The notes: generated from the letters alone by a model not told the origin. 8,020 bases of DNA from Brevundimonas sp. (GCA_024711185.1 JANJTI010000334.1:1-8020); one strand, 5' to 3'; shown: positions 1 to 5,718, counted from the first letter of the stretch. Made by a program: numbers and translations.

Positions 1-446
1 CCGTGCTGATGTCGGGCCTCGACTACGAACGCGCCGTCCTCTCCGCGGGGCCGCTGGGCATCATGCAGGCGGCGCTGGACGTGGTGCTCCCCTACGTCCG
101 CGAGCGCAGGCAGTTCGGCAAGGCGATCGGCTCCTTCCAGCTGATGCAGGGCAAGATCGCCGACATGTACGTGGCCCTGAACTCGGCCCGCGCCTACGTC
201 TATTCGGTGGCGCGCGCCTGCGACGCCGGCCTGACCACCCGCTACGACGCCGCCGGCGCCATCCTGCTCGCCTCGGAGAATGCGGTGAAGGTCAGTCTGG
301 AGGCGGTGCAGGCCCTAGGCGGCGCCGGCTACACGAAAGAGTGGCCGGTCGAACGTCTGGTCCGCGACGCCAAGCTCTACGACATCGGCGCCGGCACCAA
401 CGAGATCCGACGCTTCCTGATCGGGCGGGAGCTGCTGGGCGGCTAG
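1..446 (+). CDS. ivd: Isovaleryl-CoA dehydrogenase, C-terminal part (5' end outside window)
   Basis: FAD-dependent acyl-CoA dehydrogenase that oxidises isovaleryl-CoA to 3-methylcrotonyl-CoA in leucine degradation and passes electrons to ETF. The visible 148 residues or so match the C-terminal alpha-helical domain of the family: an LMSGLDYERAVL segment near the start, RRQFGKAIGSFQLMQGKIADMY, the QALGGAGY loop, then LVRDAKLYDIGAGTNEIRR. Two features point to isovaleryl-CoA rather than straight-chain substrates. First, the Glu in the LDYER segment aligns with the catalytic base of human isovaleryl-CoA dehydrogenase (Glu254). Second, the position that holds the catalytic Glu in medium-chain dehydrogenase (YEG motif) is Ala here (GAGT). 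The frame is open to the window edge, so the start lies upstream; an in-frame GTG at 3 is internal. The stop is TAG at 444-446. In other bacteria the gene often sits with methylcrotonyl-CoA carboxylase genes, but none is visible here. Confidence 0.95.
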   Translation, partial: VLMSGLDYERAVLSAGPLGIMQAALDVVLPYVRERRQFGKAIGSFQLMQGKIADMYVALNSARAYVYSVARACDAGLTTRYDAAGAILLASENAVKVSLEAVQALGGAGYTKEWPVERLVRDAKLYDIGAGTNEIRRFLIGRELLGG

Positions 447-476
447 GAACCGCGGGCGGGCTGGCAGGTTCTTCCC

Positions 477-484
477 GGGAGGAG
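477..484 (+). promoter_or_regulatory. Strong Shine-Dalgarno for the DUF3008-type gene
   Basis: GGGAGGAG lies 7 nt before the ATG at 492. It fixes the start of the small gene and supports its being translated, despite its length of only 62 codons. Confidence 0.75.
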
Positions 485-491
485 ATCGCCA

Positions 492-680
492 ATGCCCGCC
501 AAGTCCGCCGCCCAGCAGAAAGCCGCCGGAGCCGCCCTGTCGGCCAAGCGCGGCGATACGCCGAAGTCGGAGCTCAAGGGGCCGTCAAAGTCGATGGCCG
601 AGTCGATGAGCGAGAAAGAACTGGAGAAGATGGCCAGCACAAGCCGCAAGGACAAGCCGGAGCACAAGTCGGACGACTGA
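492..680 (+). CDS. Small DUF3008-type protein (62 aa), function unknown
   Basis: This small, charged, Lys/Ser/Ala-rich protein begins MPAKSAAQQKAAGAALSAKRG and contains SKSMAESMSEKELEKMAST, ending in a Lys/Asp-rich tail. From memory this is the pattern of the DUF3008 family of proteobacterial proteins of about 55-65 residues (MPAKSxAQQ start, SMSExEL core); no biochemical role is known to me. No membrane segment or signal peptide is visible, and the protein is probably cytosolic and largely helical or disordered. The start is fixed by an excellent ribosome site 7 nt upstream. It begins 45 nt after the ivd stop on the same strand, so it may be read through from ivd, but there is no functional link. 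The family assignment rests on recognised sequence pattern alone. Confidence 0.75.
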   Translation: MPAKSAAQQKAAGAALSAKRGDTPKSELKGPSKSMAESMSEKELEKMASTSRKDKPEHKSDD

Positions 681-697
681 CCCGCCGCCCGGGCGGG
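681..697 (+). terminator. Weak GC hairpin just after the DUF3008-type gene
   Basis: CCCGCC (681-686) can pair with GGCGGG (692-697) across a 5-nt loop, directly after the stop codon. There is no following T tract, so intrinsic termination is doubtful. It could instead act as an mRNA 3'-end stabiliser. Confidence 0.3.
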
Positions 698-730
698 GCG
701 GCCGCCGCCGGATGTGGATGTTTGTTAAGT

Positions 731-758
731 GGCGCTTGCGCCCCGACGTGCATAGATC
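731..758 (+). promoter_or_regulatory. Candidate housekeeping promoter of exoD
   Basis: TTGCGC (736-741) and CATAGATC (751-758) approximate the Caulobacter housekeeping sigma-73 pattern (TTGaCgS, 10-14 nt, GCTANAWC). This would place the transcript start about 25-30 nt before the exoD ATG. The -35 half is embedded in an inverted repeat, GGCGC-TT-GCGCC (731-742), which could be an operator or could be chance in GC-rich DNA. This is inferred from sequence only. Confidence 0.35.
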
Positions 759-791
759 GCCGTTACACCTGTCCAGCCGAGCCGTCGCCCG

Positions 792-1424
792 ATGCCCGAC
801 TATGACTATCAGAGCGACACCCGATCCTTCTCGCAGGTGATCGAGGACATCGGTCGCAAGGACGATCCCCGGCTCTATCTCGGCGAACTGGTCGACGCCT
901 TCGGGGAGCGCGGCTTCGGCGCGCTGATGCTGTTCTTCGGCCTGCTCAACATCGCCATCGGCATCATCCCCGGCACAACCACCATACTTGGCGCGCCGCT
1001 GCTGCTGATGGGCCTGCAGCTGGCGATGCGCACCGATCAGCTCTGGCTCCCGCGCTGGGCGATGAAGCGCTGGATCGAGCGCAAGGCCTACCGCGAAGGG
1101 GTGGAGAAGGTGCTGCCGCGCGTCCGCATGGTCGAGCGACTGTCGCGTCCGCGGCTTCATATGATGACCAGCGAACTGTCCGAGATACTGATCGGCGTCG
1201 CCACCTTCGCCCTCGCCTGCATTCTGGTGCTGCCTATCTGGGGCGGCAACCTGGTGCCGGCCCTGATCATCTCGACCTTCGGCTTCGGATTGATGCAGCG
1301 GGACGGTCTGGTTGTGCTGGTCGGCTGGCTCGGCGTGGTCGGCGTAGGCCTGTTCATCTGGCTGGCGTGGGAACTGGTCAGCACCGCCTTCAGCGCACTC
1401 TTCCAGATGACCGGCATGGCGTGA
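792..1424 (+). CDS. exoD: ExoD-family inner-membrane protein (exopolysaccharide synthesis ExoD type)
   Basis: This 210-residue integral membrane protein fits the ExoD family (about 190-210 residues). Loss of the Rhizobium founder affects exopolysaccharide production and alkali tolerance, but the molecular activity is unknown. The N-terminal 40 residues are soluble (SQVIEDIGRKDDPRLYLGELVDAFGERGFGAL), which is typical of the family. Hydrophobic segments follow at roughly residues 43-60, 62-79, 131-150, 153-168 and 172-195, separated by a basic amphipathic stretch at about 81-125 (WLPRWAMKRWIERKAYREG). The two membrane blocks look like a degenerate internal duplication: P-x-x-x-x-L-G-x-P...GLQLAMRTDQLWL is echoed by LP...LVPALIISTFGFGLMQRDGLVVL. 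The ATG at 792 has only a weak ribosome site, but the family-like N terminus starts here and no better start is present. It is transcribed alone and converges on the flagellin gene. Confidence 0.87.
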   Translation: MPDYDYQSDTRSFSQVIEDIGRKDDPRLYLGELVDAFGERGFGALMLFFGLLNIAIGIIPGTTTILGAPLLLMGLQLAMRTDQLWLPRWAMKRWIERKAYREGVEKVLPRVRMVERLSRPRLHMMTSELSEILIGVATFALACILVLPIWGGNLVPALIISTFGFGLMQRDGLVVLVGWLGVVGVGLFIWLAWELVSTAFSALFQMTGMA

Positions 1425-1430
1425 ACGCGA

Positions 1431-1460
1431 GACGCCGGAGAGGTTTCCCTCCCCGGCGCC
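1431..1460 (-). terminator. Flagellin mRNA 3' hairpin with GAAA loop
   Basis: The 55-nt gap between the convergent exoD and flagellin stops holds arms at 1448-1460 and 1431-1443 around a 4-nt loop. Read as minus-strand RNA, all 13 positions pair (11 Watson-Crick, 2 G-U) and the loop is GAAA, a stable GNRA tetraloop. Read as plus-strand RNA, the two wobbles become A-C mismatches. The structure therefore favours the flagellin transcript, 19 nt past its stop. There is no clear U tract, so it may protect the abundant flagellin mRNA from 3' exonucleases as well as, or instead of, terminating it. Confidence 0.65.
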
Positions 1461-1479
1461 TGCGAGAGCCTGACGTGAA

Positions 1480-2310
1480 TCAGCCGCGGAACAGCGACAG
1501 GACCAGCTGCGGCGTCTGGTTGGCGATGCCCAGCGCCTGAACCCCCAGCTGCTGCTTGGTCTGCAGGGCCTGGAGCTTGGCGCTTTCCTTCGCCAGATCG
1601 GCGTCCACCAGATTGCCCACTCCCGCCTCCAGCGCGTCCGACAGCTTGCCGACGAACGTGATGTGGGTGGAGAGCGCCTTCGACTTGGTGCCCAGCCGCG
1701 CCAGCGCGCCCGAGACCGTGTCGATCGAGGCCGTGACGTCCGCCAGGGCGGCCGTCGCGTCCGACAGGGTGGCGATCGTCTGCGTCGCCGCGACCGAGAC
1801 GTTGGTGCTGCCCAGAGCCATGACTTCGGCGGCGACAGTGAGCGTCGACGTGCCCTGGGCGTTGGCCAGAGCCTGGAAACCCGTCGCGCCGGTCTCAAGC
1901 AGGTTGACCCCGTTGAAGACGGCGTTGGAGGTGACCGAGGCGATCTGGTCGCGCAGGGCGACGAAATCCTCGTTCAGGGCGGCGCGGGCCGCGGTCAGGA
2001 GCGACGCATCAGTCGCTGCGAGAGCCTTCTCCTTCATCTGGAGCAAGAGGTCGGAGACCGTCTCGCCCGCCGCCAGCGCCACGTCGACCGCGGCGACGCC
2101 ACGGTCGAGCGACTGTTTCACCGCGCTCAGCGCCCCGATCTCGGCTCGTTGGCCCTGGGCGATCGCCCAGATGGCCCCGTTGTCCTTGGCGTTCGCCACA
2201 GACTTGCCGGTGTTGATCCGGTTCTGCGTCGTCGCCAGCTGGGCGTTGGTTGCGTTCAGGTTCTGGAGCGCGATCATCGCGCCCACGTTGGTGTTGACCG
2301 ACATGACCAT
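1480..2310 (-). CDS. fljK: Flagellin, Caulobacter FljJ/K/L type (276 aa)
   Basis: Filament subunit, exported by the flagellar type III apparatus. The N-terminal D0/D1 helices (residues 1-140) include SVNTNVGAMIALQNLNATN, RINTGKSVANAKDNGAIWAIAQGQR and VDVALAAGETVSDLLLQMKEKALAA. A short variable region spans about 140-205. The C-terminal D1/D0 part (206-276) includes the near-invariant VGNLVDADLAKESAKLQALQ and QQLGVQALGIANQ, ending in LSLFRG. The length fits Caulobacter flagellins (about 273-276 residues), and there is no Cys. The reading frame is open further upstream, but GGAAGGAA (2317-2324) lies 6 nt before the ATG at 2310, and the family starts there. A second ATG at 2304 is in frame but 12 nt from that site. 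Ser/Thr-rich stretches in the middle region (GTSTLTVAA, STNVSVAATQTIATLSDAT) are plausible O-glycosylation sites for the neighbouring FlmG-type enzyme. Control is probably by sigma-54 transcription and FlbT/FlaF acting on the leader. Which paralogue this is (fljJ, K, L and others) cannot be decided from one window. Confidence 0.96.
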   Translation of the reverse strand: MVMSVNTNVGAMIALQNLNATNAQLATTQNRINTGKSVANAKDNGAIWAIAQGQRAEIGALSAVKQSLDRGVAAVDVALAAGETVSDLLLQMKEKALAATDASLLTAARAALNEDFVALRDQIASVTSNAVFNGVNLLETGATGFQALANAQGTSTLTVAAEVMALGSTNVSVAATQTIATLSDATAALADVTASIDTVSGALARLGTKSKALSTHITFVGKLSDALEAGVGNLVDADLAKESAKLQALQTKQQLGVQALGIANQTPQLVLSLFRG

Positions 2311-2376
2311 CGGCTGTTCCTTCCATTCTGGTCGGGTGGTTAACGGCCTTCTGGCCGTCGAACCGGTTCTGGTTCG
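2311..2376 (-). promoter_or_regulatory. Structured flagellin 5' leader with three CCAGAA elements
   Basis: On the transcript strand, CCAGAA occurs three times before the ribosome site: 2372-2367, 2354-2349 and 2331-2326. The middle copy places AGAA as the loop of a perfect 6-bp hairpin (ACGGCC-AGAA-GGCCGT, 2358-2343). The third sits in a small CCA-GAA-TGG foldback, and the first between AACC and GGTT. The Shine-Dalgarno follows at 2324-2317. In Caulobacter, FlbT acts on the 5' leader of fljK mRNA, so this leader is the likely target of the flbT product encoded upstream. The 5' limit given here is inferred from the candidate promoter. Confidence 0.5.
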
Positions 2377-2387
2377 CGCACGGCGAC

Positions 2388-2402
2388 GCAAGAACCGGAC
2401 CG
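2388..2402 (-). promoter_or_regulatory. Candidate sigma-54 promoter of the flagellin gene
   Basis: On the minus strand, CGGTCCGGTTCTTGC has the obligatory GG-N10-GC spacing. It carries a full TTGC at -12 and matches CG within the -24 box (consensus TGGCACG-N4-TTGC, 8 of 11 fixed positions). Transcription would start near 2376, giving a leader of about 65 nt. Caulobacter late flagellar genes, including flagellins, use sigma-54 with FlbD, which fits. The start of the -24 box deviates (CGG rather than TGG), so this is a candidate only. Confidence 0.45.
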
Positions 2403-2466
2403 CGCTCAGAGCGAAGGAAATCTGCGCCTTATCAGCCAGTTAGGGTCACGACACGGCTGCGGGACA

Positions 2467-2500
2467 GGGCAGGATCCGCCCCGGTCGGACAGAACTGCCC
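2467..2500 (-). terminator. Hairpin after flaF
   Basis: GGGCAG and CTGCCC (outer arms at 2495-2500 and 2467-2472) enclose an inner TCCG/CGGA pairing (2486-2489 with 2475-2478). The hairpin starts about 13 nt after the flaF stop on the minus strand. No U tract follows, so it is a possible weak terminator or processing element between flaF and the flagellin promoter. Confidence 0.35.
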
Positions 2501-2512
2501 AGTCCTCGGGGA

Positions 2513-2884
2513 TCAGGCCGCCTGGGCCGGCGCGCCCGGGCCGGCGAGCCCCTGCATGATCATGCGGTTGATGTCGATCAGCGCCTCGAAGTCGTCCTCG
2601 CCGCGCATCACCGCCGAGGAATGCCGGCCCACGAAGAGGCTGATGGAGATGATCCGCGCCCGCAGGGCCTGGTCCATGCCGTTGTCCGGGCTGGCGCAGT
2701 CGGTGGCGAGCGCCGACCACAGGCGCCGGTTCCAGTCGAGGGCGTCGATGCGGGTGGCGATGTCCGATGCATCCACAGTGGCGGCGTGCATCAGCGCCCG
2801 GGTCACCTGCCCGAACAGCCGGTATTCCATCTCACGCGGGTTCTCAGCCCGGGTGGCCGCCGCCTTGTACGCCTGAAGCGACAT
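2513..2884 (-). CDS. flaF: FlaF, flagellar biosynthesis regulator (123 aa)
   Basis: FlaF is a cytoplasmic protein required for flagellin synthesis. In Caulobacter it acts positively and opposes FlbT, and it has been reported to work as a flagellin secretion chaperone. The sequence shows the family pattern: a [10 protein letters not shown] start, [21 protein letters not shown], a central [14 protein letters not shown], then [23 protein letters not shown] and the [11 protein letters not shown] terminus. The usual length is 115-125 residues. The protein appears all-helical with no membrane segment. The start ATG (2882-2884) lies inside the end of flbT, with GAGGAAGG 8 nt upstream. The 41-nt overlap with flbT implies co-transcription and probably translational coupling, keeping the two antagonists in fixed ratio. 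The last dozen residues (GPGAPAQAA) are low-complexity and probably dispensable. Confidence 0.94.
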   Translation of the reverse strand: MSLQAYKAAATRAENPREMEYRLFGQVTRALMHAATVDASDIATRIDALDWNRRLWSALATDCASPDNGMDQALRARIISISLFVGRHSSAVMRGEDDFEALIDINRMIMQGLAGPGAPAQAA

Positions 2885-3266
2885 TCGCCAGACCTTCCTC
2901 GTAATCCACTATCTTTCGGGCCGCCATCAGGGCCTTGTAGTACTCGCGGCCCATCACGAATCGGGAGGCGGCGACGCAGTCCGCCAGAACGGCCGGGTTC
3001 CGCGTCGCGCCCATGAACTCGGTCAGGCGCAGGGCGAACTCGTCGTAGAGCTTCGGCGCCGCGCCTTCGTCGAGGTACATCATCATGACAGGGAAATAGA
3101 TCCGCTTCGCGGGCGTGTTGGCGTCCTCCGGCTGGAGAATGTCCTTTTCGCGCAGGACGCTCGCCTTGTTCTGCAGGATCAGAACGCCGCGGCGGTCGCC
3201 GTTCTGGACGACGGCCCCGTTCAGGACGAATTTTTCGCCCGGCTTGAGCGACAGCTTCAGCGGCAT
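2844..3266 (-). CDS. flbT: FlbT, post-transcriptional repressor of flagellin synthesis (140 aa)
   Basis: In Caulobacter, FlbT is needed to shut down flagellin translation when the hook is incomplete; it associates with the 5' leader of fljK mRNA and promotes its decay. The family pattern is clear: a [20 protein letters not shown] beta-rich N terminus, [20 protein letters not shown], and the diagnostic [18 protein letters not shown] at about residues 49-66, then a helical C-terminal half ([32 protein letters not shown]). It has the family's usual length of about 140 residues. The ATG (3264-3266) has GAGGGGAA 9 nt upstream. It is the first gene of a flbT-flaF unit and is divergent from the FlmG-type gene, so the 129-nt gap between them must hold both promoters. 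Confidence 0.95.
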   Translation of the reverse strand: MPLKLSLKPGEKFVLNGAVVQNGDRRGVLILQNKASVLREKDILQPEDANTPAKRIYFPVMMMYLDEGAAPKLYDEFALRLTEFMGATRNPAVLADCVAASRFVMGREYYKALMAARKIVDYEEGLANVASGVQGGGHPG

Positions 3267-3323
3267 CTCGGCGGGTTCCCCTCGAGCCCGGCCGAACGTT
3301 AGGAAGCCGGGAACGAACGCAGG

Positions 3324-3343
3324 TTAAACAGACGTGGTTAACC
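3324..3343. promoter_or_regulatory. Paired GGTTAA half-sites in the flbT/flmG divergent gap
   Basis: TTAA occurs at 3324-3327 and 3338-3341, each preceded by GG; the second lies within a perfect GGTTAACC palindrome (3336-3343). CtrA, the Caulobacter cell-cycle and flagellar regulator, binds TTAA-N7-TTAAC, but here the gap is 10 nt, so the match is imperfect. The location midway between two divergent flagellar genes makes a regulatory role plausible but unproven. No convincing sigma-54 GG-N10-GC element was found in this gap. Confidence 0.3.
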
Positions 3344-3382
3344 GTCTCTTGTGACCCCGTCCGTGAGGCTCGCCCCACCGCC

Positions 3383-3388
3383 GGAGGA
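3383..3388 (+). promoter_or_regulatory. flmG: Shine-Dalgarno that decides the flmG start
   Basis: GGAGGA lies 7 nt before the ATG at 3396. An in-frame GTG at 3351 would add 15 residues (a Pro-rich stretch) but has no ribosome site, so the ATG is preferred. Confidence 0.75.
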
Positions 3389-3395
3389 ACCGCTG

Positions 3396-5192
3396 ATGTC
3401 CGCAGCCGAGATAGCTCCCGAACAGATCCATGCCTTCGCCCCGGTGGCGCAGGGGGTCGCCGGCGACGCGGCGTCGGCCGACGCCCTGAATCGACTGAAC
3501 CGGCGCCTCGCCGGGCCGAAGACGGCGAAGGTGCAGCGAAAGGTCGTGGAGAAGCTGAAGGCGGCTCTGGCGGCGGTTCGTACGGGCGATTTCGACCTGG
3601 GCGGCCGCCGCGCCATCCAGGCCCTGCAACTGGACGAGACGAGCGGGGTGGCCTGGCACGTGCTCGCCATCTGTCGCGAGAAGTCCGGCGCCTTCGGCCA
3701 GGCCCTGCAGGCCTACGAGGCGGCGCTGAAGCTGCTGCCCGAGGAGACGGACATCGCCCAGGACCTGGGCCGCCTGGCCCAGCAACTGGGCTACCTGGAG
3801 ATCGCCGAAAAACTGCTGCTCAAATACCTGGCGGTCCGGCCCGGCCACATCGAGGCGACCAACAATCTCGCCTGCGTCCAGCGGGACCAGAAACGCTATG
3901 GCGACGCCGTCGAGACCCTGAAGGCGCTGCTCGCGGTCGAGCCTGCGTCGCCGGTGCTGTGGAACACCTTGGGCACCGTGCTGAGCGACCAGGGCGACAT
4001 GGCGACGGCGCTGACCTTCTTCGAGGAGGCGTTGCGGCTGAACCCGGCCTTCGCCAAGGCGCGCTACAACCGGGCCAACGCCCGTCAGCCGATGGGCGAT
4101 GCGGCCGGGGCGCTGGAGGACCTCGAAGCGGCCCTGCCCGGCGCCGAGAGCCCCTACGAAAGGGCCATGATGAACATGGCCCGGGCGCTGCTGCTGATGG
4201 CCCTCGGCCGGATTCCGGAGGGCTTCGAGGCCTACGAGGTGCGCCTCGACCGGAATCTGCCCGACGCCATGCGGCCCGTGATCGACGCCCCGCGGTGGGA
4301 CCCGTCCCGCGAGGACCTTCGCGGCAAGCGCCTGCTGATCGTGGGGGAACAGGGCATCGCCGACGAGATGGTGTTCGGGACCTGCATCGGCGACGCCGCC
4401 GAAGCCGTCGGGCCCGAGGGCAAGGTGTTCCTCGCCGTGGAGTCGCGACTGGTCGGCATGTTCCAGCGGGCGTTTCCCGGAATCGAGGTCGGGGCCCACC
4501 GGTCGGTCAAGCTGGAGGGACGCATCACCCGCTATGTGCCTTTCGTCGAGGATCTGGAGGGCGGCGTCGACTGCTGGACGCCCATGGCCTCGCTACTGGC
4601 GGTGTTCCGCCCGACGCTCGACCGGTTCCCGGATCGCCGCGGCTATCTGCCGCCCGAGACCGAGCGGGTGGCGCGCTGGAAGGCCGAACTGGAACGACTT
4701 GGGCCGGGACTGAAGGTCGGCCTGCACTGGAAGAGCCTGGTCCTGAACGGGTCGCGGGCGCGCTACTTCTCCGACTTCGAACGCTGGAAGCCCGTGCTCA
4801 CCACGCCGGGAACCGTGATGGTCAACCTGCAGTGCGGCGACGTGTCCGCCGATCTCGAGGCGGCGGAGGCGGCGGGCGTTCGGATCTGGACGCCGCCGAT
4901 CAACCTGAAGGACGACCTGGAGGACGTGGCGGCCCTGTCGACCGCGCTCGACCTGGTGATCGGGCCGGGCATCGCGGGGACCAACCTGGCGGCGGCGGCC
5001 GGAGCCGACACCTGGATGATCACCGCGCCCGACGACTGGCATTTCCTCGGAACAGACCGGTATCCCTTCTACCCCCATCTGCGCTTCTTCCGACGGGAGG
5101 CATTCGACGAATGGGAGACGACGATCGGCAGGATCCGCACCGCGCTCGAGGCGCTCGCGACGGCGGCCGCCAGCGGGCGGAACGCCGCCTGA
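3396..5192 (+). CDS. flmG: TPR-domain flagellin glycosyltransferase, FlmG type (598 aa)
   Basis: This modular protein has a TPR array followed by a GT-B glycosyltransferase domain. Residues 50-255 hold about five TPR-like repeats (SGVAWHVLAICREKSGAFGQALQAYEAALKL is cut here as AWHVLAICREKSGAFGQAL; the clearest is LWNTLGTVLSDQGDMATAL, with Pro at LNPAFAKARYNRANA). From about 308 comes the transferase: LRGKRLLIVGEQGIADEMVF, GLHWKS at 442-447, VMVNLQCGD at 474-482, and the C-terminal nucleotide-sugar region INLKDDLEDVAALSTALDLV followed by GPGIAGTNLAAAAGADTW. In Caulobacter, FlmG binds flagellin through its TPRs and transfers pseudaminic acid to Ser/Thr before export. The position here, divergent from flbT-flaF and 1 kb from the flagellin gene, supports the same job; the sugar donor is not shown by this window. 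It is cytoplasmic with no membrane segment. The alternative is a generic TPR/GT41-like protein of other specificity. Confidence 0.85.
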   Translation: MSAAEIAPEQIHAFAPVAQGVAGDAASADALNRLNRRLAGPKTAKVQRKVVEKLKAALAAVRTGDFDLGGRRAIQALQLDETSGVAWHVLAICREKSGAFGQALQAYEAALKLLPEETDIAQDLGRLAQQLGYLEIAEKLLLKYLAVRPGHIEATNNLACVQRDQKRYGDAVETLKALLAVEPASPVLWNTLGTVLSDQGDMATALTFFEEALRLNPAFAKARYNRANARQPMGDAAGALEDLEAALPGAESPYERAMMNMARALLLMALGRIPEGFEAYEVRLDRNLPDAMRPVIDAPRWDPSREDLRGKRLLIVGEQGIADEMVFGTCIGDAAEAVGPEGKVFLAVESRLVGMFQRAFPGIEVGAHRSVKLEGRITRYVPFVEDLEGGVDCWTPMASLLAVFRPTLDRFPDRRGYLPPETERVARWKAELERLGPGLKVGLHWKSLVLNGSRARYFSDFERWKPVLTTPGTVMVNLQCGDVSADLEAAEAAGVRIWTPPINLKDDLEDVAALSTALDLVIGPGIAGTNLAAAAGADTWMITAPDDWHFLGTDRYPFYPHLRFFRREAFDEWETTIGRIRTALEALATAAASGRNAA

Positions 5193-5209
5193 CCGGGAGG
5201 CGTTGATCG

Positions 5210-5226
5210 GGCGAAGGAGCTTCGCC
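5210..5226 (+). promoter_or_regulatory. Perfect hairpin burying the Shine-Dalgarno of the acidic-protein gene
   Basis: GGCGAAG (5210-5216) and CTTCGCC (5220-5226) form a perfect 7-bp stem around a 3-nt GAG loop. The stem directly abuts the ATG at 5227. The ribosome site GAAGGAG (5213-5219) is half in the stem and half in the loop, so the fold would hinder initiation. The flmG stop is only 17 nt upstream of the hairpin (5190-5192), close enough that ribosomes finishing flmG could unfold it. The pairing is seen directly; the regulatory role is inferred. Confidence 0.5.
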
Positions 5227-5709
5227 ATGCCCGAGATCGACGACAACGGACCCGACGACCAGGACTTTTCGGAGGTCTTCGACGAGGACAATTTCGACGA
5301 GGCGGACGGCGGCGCGCCGACCAACGAGTTCAAGACCTTCGAGGAACTGCCTGAAGTCCTGGACGTGACCCGCGCGGTCGGCGACGGCGAGGACGAGGAG
5401 TCCGACGAGGATCTCGAGACCATCGACGAGGCTGATCTGGATATCGACGACGAGTTGACGGCGACGGGCGTGGAGCCGGAAGCGGACCCGCTCTACGGCG
5501 TCGACAGCCCCCGCGTCACCGAGATCGACGCCGGCGGCGGCGACCTGCGCACCCACGACGAGGTCGAGCTGGTCTACGCCGGCCTGATGGAGGACGTGCG
5601 CGGGGCTCAGGCCAGCGCCGCCCATTGGGAGGCGAAACGCCTCTCGGACGACGACATCGCCGATCTGGGATACGGCCCCGACGGCGACGAAGACCATCCC
5701 TCGAGCTGA
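5227..5709 (+). CDS. Highly acidic hypothetical protein (160 aa)
   Basis: I do not recognise this protein. Of 160 residues, 55 are Asp or Glu (32 D, 23 E) against 7 Lys or Arg, giving a very low predicted pI. The N-terminal two thirds look disordered: DDQDFSEVFDEDNFDEAD, then VGDGEDEESDEDLETIDEADLDIDDEL. The C-terminal part (residues 95-150) is more regular, with VTEIDAGGGDLRTHDEVELV, MEDVRGAQASAAHWEAKRLS and DDDIADLGYGPDGDEDH. There is no signal peptide, membrane segment or Cys. The ATG at 5227 is preferred over an in-frame TTG at 5203 because AAGGAG lies 7 nt before it. It follows flmG by 34 nt and precedes the next gene by 9 nt, so co-transcription is likely. A long, well-formed frame with good spacing makes it a likely real gene. 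A DNA-mimic, chaperone-like or metal-binding role can be imagined but nothing shows it. Confidence 0.72.
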   Translation: MPEIDDNGPDDQDFSEVFDEDNFDEADGGAPTNEFKTFEELPEVLDVTRAVGDGEDEESDEDLETIDEADLDIDDELTATGVEPEADPLYGVDSPRVTEIDAGGGDLRTHDEVELVYAGLMEDVRGAQASAAHWEAKRLSDDDIADLGYGPDGDEDHPSS

Positions 5710-5718
5710 GGAGCGACC

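Noticed and set aside
585..1898. A 437-codon open frame on the minus strand, antisense to the DUF3008-type gene and exoD and running into the flagellin gene
   Set aside because: Arg/Ser/Pro-rich low-complexity product typical of antisense frames in high-GC DNA. It overlaps well-supported genes, has no ribosome site and no recognisable domain.
2311..2391. Longer flagellin with 27 extra N-terminal residues
   Set aside because: The extension is Arg-rich, has no family counterpart, and would cover the leader structure; GGAAGGAA points to the ATG at 2310.
2424..2438. Second GG-N10-GC element (TGGC...GC) upstream of the flagellin as a sigma-54 site
   Set aside because: It has the spacing but matches poorly elsewhere (no TT before GC, no ACG in the -24 box); the site at 2388-2402 is better.
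3324..3341. Canonical CtrA box
   Set aside because: TTAA half-sites are separated by 10 nt rather than 7, so it was listed only as a weak regulatory candidate.
3351..3395. GTG start extending flmG by 15 residues
   Set aside because: No ribosome site before it, whereas GGAGGA is ideally placed before the ATG at 3396.
3324..4499. A 391-codon minus-strand frame antisense to flmG
   Set aside because: His/Gln/Arg/Gly-rich composition and full overlap with a clear TPR-glycosyltransferase gene; it is a G/C-bias shadow.
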